Shown: positions 44,897 to 54,168, counted from the first letter of the stretch. The stretch: DNA of 54,288 bases from DASYAE01 sp036501535 (GCA_036501535.1 DASYAE010000077.1:1-54288); one strand, 5' to 3'. Notes: generated by a model not told the origin, from the sequence alone. Numbers and translations are program-made.

Positions 44897-45984
44897 CAGG
44901 ACTCGACCCCGCCGTCGCCGACCCGCGCGCGTCCCTGGCCCGGGCCGGGGAGCTGCTGCGGCTCAACCGGCCGGCCGAGGCGCTCGCGGCCGCCTCCGCG
45001 GTGCTGGCCGGGCAGCCGGGCAGCCCGGAGGCGCTGCGGCTGGTCGCGCGCTGCCACACCGCGCTCGGCAACCACCAGCCGGCGATCGAGACGGCGCGGG
45101 CGGCGGTGGCGGCCGACCCCGAGTCCGAGTACGGATACCGGGTGCTCGGCCGGGCGCTGACGGAGGCCGGGCAGCACTGGCCGGCCTCGGACGCGGCCCG
45201 GCAGGCGGTGCGCTTGGCGCCGCAGGAGTGGCGGGCGCACTGGCTGCTCGGCATCACGCTGCGGCACTTCGACCCGATGCAGGCGATGAGCGCGGCGGCG
45301 CGGGCCCGGGAGCTGGCGCCGGAGGTGCCGGACACGCACGTGCTGTGCGGGCTGATCCACCAGCGGCTGCGGCAGCCGGACGCGGCCCGCTCCGCGTATA
45401 TGCGTGCCCTGTCGATCGATCCGGAGAACTCGGCCGCGCACAACAACCTGGCCGTGCTGGACGGGGCGCGGCGGCGCTGGTCCAGCGCGCTGCGCGGGTT
45501 CCGCACGGCGCTGCGGATCGACCCGCAGCAGTCGCTGGCCCGGGAGAACATCGCCGGCACGCTGGCCTCGGTGGCGCGCACCCTGGCGGCGAGCGCGACG
45601 GTCTGCGCGCTGGTCGCCACCTTCGCCGCGGACCGGGCGAGCGGCGCGGCGCTGCGGATCCTCGGGTGCTGCCTCGTGGCCGTGCTCGGCGCGGCGGCGG
45701 TCGTCGCGGTGCGGATAGCGCGCCGCGACGCGGGGCCGTTCGCCTACCGGGTGATGCGCACCGACAGCAGGCTGCTGATCTCCGAGGGCTGGTTCGCGGT
45801 GCTGGTGGTCTACATCGTGCTGGGCTCCATCGTGCAGCTGTTCTCGCTGCGCGACGCGGCCGGGCGGCTCGGCGACGGGCCGGGGATACTGCTGGTCCTG
45901 GTCACGGTCTACAACCTCTCGCAGATCTCGGCGCGCGGCCGGCGCGCGGCGAAGCGGCGCACGCAGCGCAAGCAGCAGGGCTGA
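44893..45984 (+). CDS. TPR-repeat protein with C-terminal membrane segments
   Basis: This 363-residue protein has four to six TPR-like repeats (about 10-220, including RSAYMRALSIDPENSAAHNNLAVLDGARRRWSSAL) and about four membrane segments (about 225-345). It ends in a basic tail RGRRAAKRRTQRKQQG. It is translationally coupled to the AAA ATPase (GTGA overlap), so the TPR domain likely presents clients or anchors the ATPase at the membrane. The gene is convergent with the frameshifted serpin. Confidence 0.85.
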   Translation: MTGLDPAVADPRASLARAGELLRLNRPAEALAAASAVLAGQPGSPEALRLVARCHTALGNHQPAIETARAAVAADPESEYGYRVLGRALTEAGQHWPASDAARQAVRLAPQEWRAHWLLGITLRHFDPMQAMSAAARARELAPEVPDTHVLCGLIHQRLRQPDAARSAYMRALSIDPENSAAHNNLAVLDGARRRWSSALRGFRTALRIDPQQSLARENIAGTLASVARTLAASATVCALVATFAADRASGAALRILGCCLVAVLGAAAVVAVRIARRDAGPFAYRVMRTDSRLLISEGWFAVLVVYIVLGSIVQLFSLRDAAGRLGDGPGILLVLVTVYNLSQISARGRRAAKRRTQRKQQG

Positions 45985-46018
45985 AGCGGGACAGAGCTCC
46001 CTCGGCGGGCGCGGAGAG

Positions 46019-47213
46019 TCAGTACAACGCGATGCCGTCGTCGCCGACGTACTGCGGCTCGCACACCACGGGCTGCGCCACCCATCCCGCGACGAGGATG
46101 AGCCCGGTCGGGCGGTGGACGGCGTAGAACGCGAACGGCCGGGTGAAAGAGGCCTCCACCAGGCGGACCTCGTGCTGCGGCATCCCGGCGGCGAGGATGC
46201 CGAACCCGGTCACCGCCGCCGCCTCGAAGCCCCGGGCGTTGAACCTGGCCACGAGGCTCTGGTTCGCCGCCCCGAGGGCGAGCGGCTCGTCGGCGATCCC
46301 CGGGAAGTGGCCGCGGGTCGCGTCCGAGACCGTGCGCAGGCCGAAGACCTCGGCGGCTGCCAACAAGTCGTGCTCGGCGTCGAGCGCGAACTCGACCGTG
46401 TCGAGCCACAGCTCGTCCTGCTGCGCGAAAGACCTATGGCGCCGCACCGAGATGCCCGGTCCGGGATGATCGCCGGTGAATGCGTCACCGCGCACGCCGC
46501 CGTCCGCCGTCATGGCGTGCGCCCCCGCCGCGAGCACGCGCTCGGGCGCGACGTGTTCCTCCGCGAGGATGAGGTGGACGTCGACGTCGCCTTCGCCGAC
46601 GACCGTCATGTCGGTCAGGGGGCCGCAACCGGTCTGCACGACCCGGATCTCGCTGAATTCCGTGGTCAATCGCGTCAGCCGGCTCACCGGTCGGCCGTCG
46701 GCCCACGGGCCGTCGGTGTGCGTGAGCCGATCCGGCATCTGCGTGAACGGATGTACCCATCTCGTCTCCACGAGGAGCGCACTGCCGAGCGCGAGCCGCA
46801 TGTCGGCGCTCGTCCTGAGCGGGAATCTCTCGATCCGCCCCCCGGTGTGCTCGCTCGCCCACGCGTCCAGGACCACCGCGTCGTCGTCCGGCACGCCGGT
46901 GATCTGCCCGCGGGTCCCCTTCGGAAGGCGGTCCGCCCACGCATCGTGCACCTTGATGTCCCGCTGCATCCACAGACCTGTCGCCAACCGCACGGCCTCA
47001 CAGGCGTCCACCGTCGCGCGCGGCATCCATCGCGGCCTCGGCTTCGATGCCCAGCGCCGCTGCGAGCTCGGTTCGCCCGTCGCCCGCGGCGGGCTCGGCG
47101 ATGAGGGCGAGCAGCGGCCACACGCCGATGCCGGACACCGCCGCGTCGGCACCCGCGTGCGCCAGCCATCGCGCAGTCAGAGCATTGACGGCGATGGCCA
47201 GTTCCTTTGTCAC
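46019..47213 (-). pseudogene. Serpin-family gene with a +1 frameshift
   Basis: The GTG at 47213 opens a frame matching the serpin N-terminus (VNALTARWLAH, SGIGVWPLLALIAEP, ELAAALGIEAEAAMDAARD) that stops at 46998. Reading continues one nucleotide out of phase near 47015-47025, in the GC repeat gccgcgcgcgacgg. The continuation is DACEAVRLATGLWMQRDIK to the serpin C-terminus (hinge GFEAAAVTGFGIL, then FTRPFAFYAVHRPTGL and VAGWVAQP). One extra base relative to an intact gene explains it, so either a true mutation or a sequencing error in a GC run is possible. Read together, the protein is about 398 residues, like the intact paralogue at 2881-4095. It begins 13 nt after the CBS/HEPN gene and is probably cotranscribed with it. 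Confidence 0.75.
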
Positions 47214-47226
47214 GTCGGCCGGCCTC

Positions 47227-48777
47227 TCAGTTGGTCAGGGCGCGAAGCAGGTCCAGGAAGCCGCGCAGGATCGTGAGGTCGCCGGGCGAGGGCGGGTCGG
47301 GGCTGAAGTGCATCAGGTTGTTGCGGAACCGCTTCGCGGCGAAGAGCAGCTTGAGGAACAGGTCCTGCGCGGCGGCCAGGTCGAAGGCCTTCCACAGCTC
47401 GTCCCGCCGGAACAGGAAGTCGTACTGGCCCAGCGTCAGGTCCTTCGCCGAGTTCGTGGTCCCCCGGCCGTCGCCGACGGCGTCGCGCAGCTGCCGGATG
47501 GTGATCGCGCCCGCGGCGAGCGCGCCGTCGACGATGCCGCGCAGCCGCTGCTCGATCTCCTCCACCAGCACGAAGGGCGTGACCCGGTCGGCGAACTGGC
47601 CGGCCAGGTCGGCGCTGGTCACGATGCCGGTGACCCGCTCGCCCCCGCCGGCGCCGCAACTGTCGTCGAGCACGAACACGTAGCCGTGGACGCCGATGTC
47701 GGAGACGACGCCGAGCAATGAGTCGGTGCCGTGCGCGGTGCGGGGGTACGTCAGCGCGTCGGTCACGGTGCCCGGCAGCCGCTCGCCGGCGGCCGCGACG
47801 ATCGAGCGCCAGGTCACCGCTCCGATCAGGTTCCCGGCGGCGGAGAGCACGGGCAGCTGCGAGTAGTTGTGCTTGTGCATCAGCTCGATCGCGTCGGCCA
47901 GCGGCTGGTGCGCGCGGACCGTGACGACCTCGCCGCACGCCGAGGCCAGGTTGTTTACCAGGTACGAGACCGGCGGAGGCGGCGCGTCGCCGGCGGCGTC
48001 CTCGGGCTCCACCTCGTCGGCGTCGACGCCGAGCGGAACGATCGCGATGCTGCCGTCCAGGCCGCCGGCCGAGATCGCCGGCTCGGTGGTCAGCCCTGTG
48101 CGGGCCAGGTCGCGTTGGCTCTGCTCGTTGACCACCGCGCTGCGGCGCTGCGCTCCCCAGAGCTCGAGCAGGCTGCGCCGGGACAGCACGACCGGATTGT
48201 CCGTGTCGCGGGCGGCGGCAGCCTCCAGCAGCTCCGCCGTCGAGCCGAACGCGCACTCGGGCGCGGCGGACTGCGTCCGGCCGGGGTCGGGCAGGCCTAG
48301 CGCGAGCGCGGCGATCCGCTCGGCGGCGTCGTTGCGGCGCAGCTGATAGACCGTCAGCAGGCTGTTGAGGCTATCGCGTAGGTCGGGCTGCACCTTGGTC
48401 CGGCTGACGTCGGACCGCAGCCAGTCGACCGGCCGGACGTGCGCCCACACGGGCACCCCCGGCTGACCGGGCAGCTCCCGCCACGCGTAGTCGCCGGTGA
48501 TACGGCCGACGGCGAAGCGGTTGCCCAGCCGCGGGAGCACGACGAGATCGCCGACGGCCATCTCGCTGCGGAAGCGCCAGAGATGCCCGGTCCAGCTCCG
48601 CACGACGTAGGCGCTCTTGCCGGGGAACGTCTCCTCGACCAGCGCGCGGATCTCGGCGGGCTCGGTGAGGCCCGAGATGTCGGGGATCTCCTCCCACACC
48701 AGGGCCACGATGCCGTTGTCGAGCGCAGCCTGCTCGAATCTGCCCTTCCGGCCGCCCCTGACCACCCACGCGCGCAC
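47227..48777 (-). CDS. Mrr-N-like / CBS pair / HEPN-type multidomain protein
   Basis: This 516-residue protein has three parts. Residues 1-145 (VRAWVVRGGRKGRFEQAAL, LWRFRSEMAVGDLVVLPRLG, HVRPVDWLRSDV) resemble the N-terminal domain of Mrr-type restriction proteins, a PUA/EVE-like reader. A middle segment contains LLELWGAQRRSAVVN. A CBS pair covers about 285-400 (VRAHQPLADAIELMHKHNYSQLPV and the paired VTGIVTSADLA). The C-terminal helical domain (about 405-516) carries Arg485-Asn-Asn-Leu-Met-His490, the RxxxxH motif of HEPN ribonucleases. The combination suggests a nucleotide-gated effector that may cut RNA in response to a modified-base or metabolite signal. A regulatory, non-catalytic HEPN is the alternative. 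GGGAGG 9 nt upstream supports the GTG. Confidence 0.75.
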   Translation of the reverse strand: MRAWVVRGGRKGRFEQAALDNGIVALVWEEIPDISGLTEPAEIRALVEETFPGKSAYVVRSWTGHLWRFRSEMAVGDLVVLPRLGNRFAVGRITGDYAWRELPGQPGVPVWAHVRPVDWLRSDVSRTKVQPDLRDSLNSLLTVYQLRRNDAAERIAALALGLPDPGRTQSAAPECAFGSTAELLEAAAARDTDNPVVLSRRSLLELWGAQRRSAVVNEQSQRDLARTGLTTEPAISAGGLDGSIAIVPLGVDADEVEPEDAAGDAPPPPVSYLVNNLASACGEVVTVRAHQPLADAIELMHKHNYSQLPVLSAAGNLIGAVTWRSIVAAAGERLPGTVTDALTYPRTAHGTDSLLGVVSDIGVHGYVFVLDDSCGAGGGERVTGIVTSADLAGQFADRVTPFVLVEEIEQRLRGIVDGALAAGAITIRQLRDAVGDGRGTTNSAKDLTLGQYDFLFRRDELWKAFDLAAAQDLFLKLLFAAKRFRNNLMHFSPDPPSPGDLTILRGFLDLLRALTN

Positions 48778-48859
48778 GCCGCACCGCCTCCCGCACGGAT
48801 ACCGGAACCGTCCACCGCGAGTGTACGGCTCCTGATTCTTGCGCGCGCGGGAATTCCGG

Positions 48860-49750
48860 TCAGCCGGCCTCGAGGTCCAGCAGCGCCCGGTCCTCCACCG
48901 GCCGGAACCCGATCCGCTGGTAGACGCCGTTGCTGGTCGGGTTGTCCAGGTCGGTGAACAGGACGACCTCGGCCGCGCCGGCGCCGCTCGCGGCGAGGCA
49001 GGCGGCCGCGGTGACCGCGGCGGCGAAGCCCTGCCGGCGCGCGGAGGGCGGCGTGTAGACCGGGCCGATGCGGGAGACGCCGAAGGCCGGGGGGCCGGCG
49101 TAGGCGAGCGAGACCGGCTCGCCGTCCGCCTCCCAGAGCGTGATGCTGCGGTGGGCGATCTGGTCGACGACGGGTGCGGGGCGCCGCGATCCGGCGGCCT
49201 CCCGGCTCGGCTCGGCTTCGTCGGCGAACTCGCCGTACCAGCGGGTGATCAGGGCGCGGTCGGAGGCCGCGGCGGTGCGCGCCCGGCCGCGGGGCGGCGG
49301 GTCGGGGGCGCGCAGGGTCTCGAGCTGGTAGAGCCGCATGCGTATGCGCGGTATCGGGCGCGCGCCGGTGCGGGCGCACCATGCCTTGGCGAATGATTCT
49401 GCGACGCGTGTCGGCGCATTGATACTGCTGACCGGCGTGTCGAGGGCGCAGAGGTCGACGGCCAGCGCCGCGGCCGAGCGCGGCGGGGCGGCGCCGAGCA
49501 CCAGCGGGTGCGGCGGGGTCTGCACGAAAGCCGCCCGCACGTTGGCGGCCAGGTCGCGGGCGGCCGGCCCCGAGCCGGAGCGGGCGAACCAGCCGAAGCG
49601 GGGCGGGGCGTCGCCGAAGGCGTCCATGCCGCGCCGGCGCAGCGCCGCCGGGATGGTCAGCAACAGGGTGTTGCGCACCGGGTCGGCGGCCAGGAACCCG
49701 CCCGCCGCGGCTTCGAACTCGGCGAGGCTTTCGGTGATGCGCCAGGGCAT
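48860..49750 (-). CDS. GNAT-family N-acetyltransferase
   Basis: This 296-residue protein has a divergent N-terminal half and a C-terminal GNAT fold: VSRIGPVYTPPSARRQGFAAAVTAAACLAASG, with the acetyl-CoA pyrophosphate loop PSARRQGFA, then VVLFTDLDNPTSNGVYQRIGFRPVEDRALL. The substrate is unknown. The gene lies 82 nt upstream of the CBS/HEPN gene on the same strand and may be cotranscribed. It is divergent from the ABC importer operon at 49959. Confidence 0.85.
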   Translation of the reverse strand: MPWRITESLAEFEAAAGGFLAADPVRNTLLLTIPAALRRRGMDAFGDAPPRFGWFARSGSGPAARDLAANVRAAFVQTPPHPLVLGAAPPRSAAALAVDLCALDTPVSSINAPTRVAESFAKAWCARTGARPIPRIRMRLYQLETLRAPDPPPRGRARTAAASDRALITRWYGEFADEAEPSREAAGSRRPAPVVDQIAHRSITLWEADGEPVSLAYAGPPAFGVSRIGPVYTPPSARRQGFAAAVTAAACLAASGAGAAEVVLFTDLDNPTSNGVYQRIGFRPVEDRALLDLEAG

Positions 49751-49958
49751 GTCGGAAATGGTGCCAAATCCGCGCGTTGTACGTCGCCTCTATTTGCGGC
49801 GCTCCTCTTCGGTGCGGGGTCGGCCGGCGCCCGTCCGCCCGCACGGGACCTGTCGGGGCGGGCGGGCGGGTCCGGTAGATTGTGGATGATCAGCGTCGAT
49901 GACGACGCGCCGCTCCCCCGATCCGTACACGATCCGTCCCCGGACTGGAAAGCCTGCG

Positions 49959-51041
49959 ATGCCGACTGTTTCGCCGAGACCGCGTTCGCCCAGGCCGCGC
50001 TCGCCCGGACTGCGGCGCGGCGCGTCCCCGCGTGCCCTGGTCGCCGCGGCCGTGCTGGCGGCCACCGCGCTGACCGGCGCCTGCTCCTCGTCCGGCGGGG
50101 GCGGCGCGCTGACCACGGTGAGCCTGGCGCTGGACTGGACGCCGAACACCAACCACACCGGGATCTTCGTCGCGCAGCAGCTCGGCTACTTCAAGGCCGC
50201 CGGGATCGACCTGAAGATCGTGCCCTACGGCTCGACCGCGCCGGAGACGCTGATCTCCACCGGCGCGGCCGACTTCGGCATCTCCTACCAGGACGGGCTG
50301 ACCGAGGCGGTGGCCTCCGGCGGGGACCTGGAGTCGGTGTACGCGATCACGCAGAAGACCGACGTGGTGATCGGGGTGCGCGCGGACGGCGGCATCACCT
50401 CGCCGGCGCAGCTGGACGGCAAGACCTACGCGGGCTACGGCTCGCCGATGGAGGTGCCGATGCTCAAGTACGTGATCAAGGCGGCGGGCGGCACCGGCCA
50501 GTTCAAGGACGTGACGCTGAACACGGACGCCTATCAGGCGCTGTATGCGGGCCAGGCCGACTTCGCGCTGCCGGAGCCGAGCTGGGAGGTGATCCAGGCC
50601 CGGCTGGTCGGCAAGCCGCTGCGCACCTTCGACCTGTCGGACTACGGATTCCCGGCGATCTACTCGGCGATCATCGCCTCCTCGCACAAGTACCTCTCGG
50701 CGCACGCCGACGTCGCGCGCAAGTTCGTCGCCGCGGTGCAGAAGGGCTACCAGTACGCCACGCAGCACCCGCAGCAGGCGGCGAGCCTGCTGATCCAGGC
50801 GAACGAGTCGGTGCTCGGCGCGCAGAAGCAGCTGGTGGACGAGAGCGCCCAGCTGGAGGCGCAGCAGTACTACAAACCGGCCGGCGGCGGGGCGATCGGC
50901 AGCCAGACCGCGGCGCGGTGGAAGGCGCTGACCGACTTCCTGTTCCAGAACGGGCTGCTGACGAACTCGGCGGGCAAGCCGCTGGGCGCCGAGCCGGACC
51001 CCTCGTCGCTGTACACCAACGCCTACCTGCCGGCCTCGTGA
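49959..51041 (+). CDS. THI5/NMT1-like substrate-binding lipoprotein of an ABC importer
   Basis: This 360-residue protein has a basic signal peptide with lipobox LTGACSS and then a periplasmic-binding-protein fold of the NMT1/THI5 type: VSLALDWTPNTNHTGIFVAQQLGYFKAAGIDLKIV, a loop with STGAADFGISYQDGL, and YAGQADFALPEPSWEVIQA. In this family the ligand is typically a thiamine pyrimidine precursor (HMP or formylaminopyrimidine), but sulfonate or nitrate-type ligands are also known. GGAAAG upstream and the position of the signal peptide favour the ATG at 49959. No TPP riboswitch is visible upstream. The permease start overlaps its stop (GTGA). Confidence 0.9.
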   Translation: MPTVSPRPRSPRPRSPGLRRGASPRALVAAAVLAATALTGACSSSGGGGALTTVSLALDWTPNTNHTGIFVAQQLGYFKAAGIDLKIVPYGSTAPETLISTGAADFGISYQDGLTEAVASGGDLESVYAITQKTDVVIGVRADGGITSPAQLDGKTYAGYGSPMEVPMLKYVIKAAGGTGQFKDVTLNTDAYQALYAGQADFALPEPSWEVIQARLVGKPLRTFDLSDYGFPAIYSAIIASSHKYLSAHADVARKFVAAVQKGYQYATQHPQQAASLLIQANESVLGAQKQLVDESAQLEAQQYYKPAGGGAIGSQTAARWKALTDFLFQNGLLTNSAGKPLGAEPDPSSLYTNAYLPAS

Positions 51042-51868
51042 GCGGACCGGGGCCGGGCCGCGGCGGCGCGCGGCGCGGCCGGCGCGGGCGGCTGCTGCGC
51101 GTGCTGTGGCCGCCGGTGCTGCTGGCCGCGGTGCTGATCGGCGGCTGGCAGCTGGTCGCGCAGTTCTCGATCCACGACGCGCAGGTGCTGCCGACGCCGG
51201 CCCAGATCGCGAGCGCCGGCTGGCAGCAGCGCTCCGCGCTGTGGCAGAACACGCTGCCGACGCTGGAGGAGACCGGCGCCGGGTTCGGGCTCTCCTTCGC
51301 GGTCTCCTGGCTCGTCGCGGGTCTGATGGACTTCTGGGGCCCGGCCCGGCGCGCGGTCTACCCGCTGCTGGTCGCCTCGCAGACGGTGCCGATCATCGCG
51401 ATCGCGCCGCTGTTCGTGGTGGTGCTCGGCTTCAGCCTGCTGCCGAAGATGCTGCTGGTGACGCTGGCCACGTTCTTCCCGCTGGCGGTCTCGCTGGCCG
51501 AGGGCTTCGCGGCCGGCGACGGGGACGCCGACCGGCTGCTGCGCTCGATGGGGGCGAGCCGGTGGGAGGCGTTCGTGAAGGTGCGGGTGCCCGGCGCGGT
51601 GCCGTTCTTCTTCACCGGGCTGCGCGTCGGGATCACCTACGCGGTGGGCGGCGCGGTGTTCGCCGAGTACGCCGGGGCGTATCTGGGTTTGGGCATCTAC
51701 ATGGAGCAGATGCAGAACGCGTTCCGCACCGATCTGGTGTTCGCCTCGGTGTTCGTGATCGCGCTGCTCAGCGTGCTGCTGTTCGCGGCGACGTATCCGC
51801 TGGAGCGGCTGGTGGCGCCGTGGCGGACGGTCCAGCGCGCGGCGCAGCGGGCGGACCGGGCCGTATGA
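51038..51868 (+). CDS. ABC importer permease (ThiX/SsuC-like)
   Basis: This 276-residue protein has six membrane segments and the EAA loop LLRSMGASRWEAFVKVRVPGAVPFFFTGLRVG, where the ATPase docks. It is typical of the NitT/TauT/ThiX group of inner-membrane permeases. Coupling is tight on both sides: GTGA overlap with the binding-protein gene and ATGA overlap with the ATPase gene. Confidence 0.92.
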   Translation: MSGPGPGRGGARRGRRGRLLRVLWPPVLLAAVLIGGWQLVAQFSIHDAQVLPTPAQIASAGWQQRSALWQNTLPTLEETGAGFGLSFAVSWLVAGLMDFWGPARRAVYPLLVASQTVPIIAIAPLFVVVLGFSLLPKMLLVTLATFFPLAVSLAEGFAAGDGDADRLLRSMGASRWEAFVKVRVPGAVPFFFTGLRVGITYAVGGAVFAEYAGAYLGLGIYMEQMQNAFRTDLVFASVFVIALLSVLLFAATYPLERLVAPWRTVQRAAQRADRAV

Positions 51869-52809
51869 CGGCGGACGCGGGGGCGGCGGACACGGGGGGG
51901 ACGGACGCTGAGGGGGCGGACACGGCGTCGCCGCGCCTTGAGATCAGCGGTCTGTTCCATGAGTTCGGGACCGCGGACGGCGGCGTGCTGCGGGTGCTGG
52001 ACGGCGTCGACCTGACCGTGCGGACCGGGCGGTTCGCGGCGGTGATCGGACCGAGCGGGAGCGGGAAGTCGACGCTGTTCGACATCGTGGCGGGGCTGAC
52101 CGCGCCGACCGCCGGCAGTGTCCTGATCGACGGCGCCGCGGCGGCGGCCGGGCGCGCGGCCTACATGCCGCAGCAGGATCTGCTGTTCCCGTGGCGGACG
52201 GTGGAGGCGAACGCGGCGCTCGGCCTGGAGGTCGGCGCCGTGGCGCAGCGCGGCGGGGCGGGCGGGCGCGGCCGGCTGGGCCGGCGCGAGGCGGTGGCGG
52301 CGGTGCGGCCGCTGTTGGCCGAGTTCGGGCTCGGCGGATTCGAGCGCTCCTATCCGGCGCAGCTCTCCGGCGGGATGCGGCAGCGGGCGGCGCTGGCCCG
52401 CACGGTGGCGATGGACCGGCCGCTGATGCTGCTCGACGAGCCGTTCGGGGCGCTCGACGCGCTCACCCGGACCCGGATGCAGCTGTGGCTGGCCGGGATG
52501 TGCGCCCGGCACGGATGGACGATCCTGCTGGTCACGCACGACGTGCGGGAGGCGGTGTTCCTGGCCGACACGGTGTTCGTGTTCACCGAGCGGCCGGCCC
52601 GGATCGCGGCCCGGATCGAGGTGGACCTGCCGGCGCCGCGCACCGCCGCGGTGTTCGGGTCGCCCGGGTTCGCCCGGCTGGAGAAGCTGGTGCTCGACGC
52701 GCTCGGCGGGCAGCCGGAGCCGGGCGGCGCGGGTCCGCGCGGGGGCGCCGGGCCGGACGACGGTGCCGGTCCGGACAACGGTGCCGGCCCGACAGGATCC
52801 GGGTCCTGA
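51865..52809 (+). CDS. ABC importer ATP-binding protein (ThiZ/SsuB-like)
   Basis: This 314-residue protein has Walker A GPSGSGKST, a Q-loop in YMPQQDLLFPWRTV, signature LSGGMRQRAALARTVA, Walker B LMLLDEPFGALD and switch LVTHDVREAVFLAD. The LLFPWRTV after the Q-loop is typical of the NitT/TauT/ThiZ group. An unusual C-terminal tail (about 288-314) repeats GAGPxxG. Its stop overlaps the next ATG (TGATG). Confidence 0.93.
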   Translation: MTADAGAADTGGTDAEGADTASPRLEISGLFHEFGTADGGVLRVLDGVDLTVRTGRFAAVIGPSGSGKSTLFDIVAGLTAPTAGSVLIDGAAAAAGRAAYMPQQDLLFPWRTVEANAALGLEVGAVAQRGGAGGRGRLGRREAVAAVRPLLAEFGLGGFERSYPAQLSGGMRQRAALARTVAMDRPLMLLDEPFGALDALTRTRMQLWLAGMCARHGWTILLVTHDVREAVFLADTVFVFTERPARIAARIEVDLPAPRTAAVFGSPGFARLEKLVLDALGGQPEPGGAGPRGGAGPDDGAGPDNGAGPTGSGS

Positions 52810-53936
52810 TGTCGACGCACCTGGTGCACGGCATGGGCCTCGAGCCGGCGGCGCCGGACTGGCCCGCACTCACCCTCGCCGAGGCGGACGCGCTGCTGCG
52901 CCGCTTCCCGGAGGCCGGCGGCGCGAACCGGGTCCTGTGGCGCTCGCCGCGGCCGCTGTCGGCCGCCGGCCTGGTACGCACGACGCGCGGCGGGCGCGTG
53001 TTCGTCAAGCGGCACCACGAGGCGGTCCGGCCGCTCTCGGGCCTGCTGGAGGAGCACGGGTTCCTCGCGCACCTGCGGGCGCGCGGCGCACCGGTCGTCA
53101 GGGTCCTGCCGGACGAGGGCGGCGCCACGGCGGTGCGCCGCGGCGGGTGGACGTACGAGGTGCACAGCGTCGCGCAGGGCGAAGACCTCTACCGGGACGC
53201 GGTCTCCTGGTCGCCGTTCGCGGCACCGGAGCACGCCCGGGCGGCCGGCCGGGCGCTGGCCCGCATCCACGACGCGGCCGCCGGATACGAGGCGCCGGCG
53301 CGCGGACCGCTGCCGCTGGTCGGCGGGTTCACCGTGTTCGCCGGCGATGATCCGGGCGCGGCGGTGGAGGCGTACGCGGCGGCGCGGCCCGCGGTAGCCG
53401 CGGAGCTGGCCGAGCGGCCGTGGCGCGCCGACGTCGAGCGCTGGCACCTGCCGTTCCACGCCCGGCTGCGGCCGCGTCTCGGCCGGATCGCGCCGCTGTG
53501 GACGCACAACGACCTGCACGCCTCGAACCTGCTGTGGAGCGCCGACGGCGCGCGGGCCACGGCGGTGATCGACTTCGGCCTGGCCGACCGCGCCTTCGCC
53601 GTGCACGACGTGGCCGTCGCCCTGGAGCGCAACACGATCGGCTGGCTGGAGCCGGCGGCGGAGCGGCGGGCCGACCTGGACGCGGCGGCAGCGCTCATCG
53701 AGGCTTATCTCCAGGTTCGTACATTATCCGATGCAGAGCGCGCGGCGCTACCCGACCTGCTGCCGCTCTGCCATGCGGATTACGCGCTCAGCGAGATCGA
53801 CTACTTCCGCCGGGTGACGCAGAGCATGGAGAACACCGAGCTGGCATACCGCTACTTGGTCGACCACACGGCCTGGTTCACCACGCCGGCCGGCGGCGCG
53901 CTGCTGGAACGGATCAGGCGGGTCCTGGAGCTGTAG
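52809..53936 (+). CDS. APH/choline-kinase-fold phosphotransferase linked to the importer
   Basis: This 375-residue kinase-like protein has Brenner's motif LWTHNDLHASNLLW (HxDxxxxN; catalytic Asp and metal Asn) and the DFG-like VIDFGLADRAFAVHDVAVALE. An N-terminal lobe contains RVFVKRHHE. Such kinases phosphorylate small alcohols (choline, homoserine, thiamine, aminoglycosides). Overlap with the importer ATPase gene suggests it acts on the imported molecule, perhaps a pyrimidine or thiamine precursor. Resistance is less likely given the context. Confidence 0.85.
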   Translation: MSTHLVHGMGLEPAAPDWPALTLAEADALLRRFPEAGGANRVLWRSPRPLSAAGLVRTTRGGRVFVKRHHEAVRPLSGLLEEHGFLAHLRARGAPVVRVLPDEGGATAVRRGGWTYEVHSVAQGEDLYRDAVSWSPFAAPEHARAAGRALARIHDAAAGYEAPARGPLPLVGGFTVFAGDDPGAAVEAYAAARPAVAAELAERPWRADVERWHLPFHARLRPRLGRIAPLWTHNDLHASNLLWSADGARATAVIDFGLADRAFAVHDVAVALERNTIGWLEPAAERRADLDAAAALIEAYLQVRTLSDAERAALPDLLPLCHADYALSEIDYFRRVTQSMENTELAYRYLVDHTAWFTTPAGGALLERIRRVLEL

Positions 53937-54168
53937 GCGCGCCATGGCGCCGATGGCGGCACGCGCTGACGATCAGCCCTCTGTTCGCCCCGGGTCGGCC
54001 GCGTCGCGTCGACGTAATCCGACACGCCGTCAGTCCGGCCGCGCACAGCGCTCTGCGGGTGTGGGCGCACGCGATCCCACGGTGTGCGTGCGCGCACCTC
54101 GAGCCAGGTCTCCAGGGCGTCGATCCGCGCTCCTCCTCTCCCTCGCCGAAGGCCGACGGACATGAAGC

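Noticed and set aside
49751..49958. TPP riboswitch upstream of the THI5-like operon
   Set aside because: I looked for the CTGAGA and ACCTGATCTGG-type conserved segments and found neither.
53967..53985. Thirteen bases (GATCAGCCCTCTG) shared with 34261-34273 in the kinase remnant
   Set aside because: The match does not extend further and neither copy has target-site or inverted-repeat features. It is probably chance.
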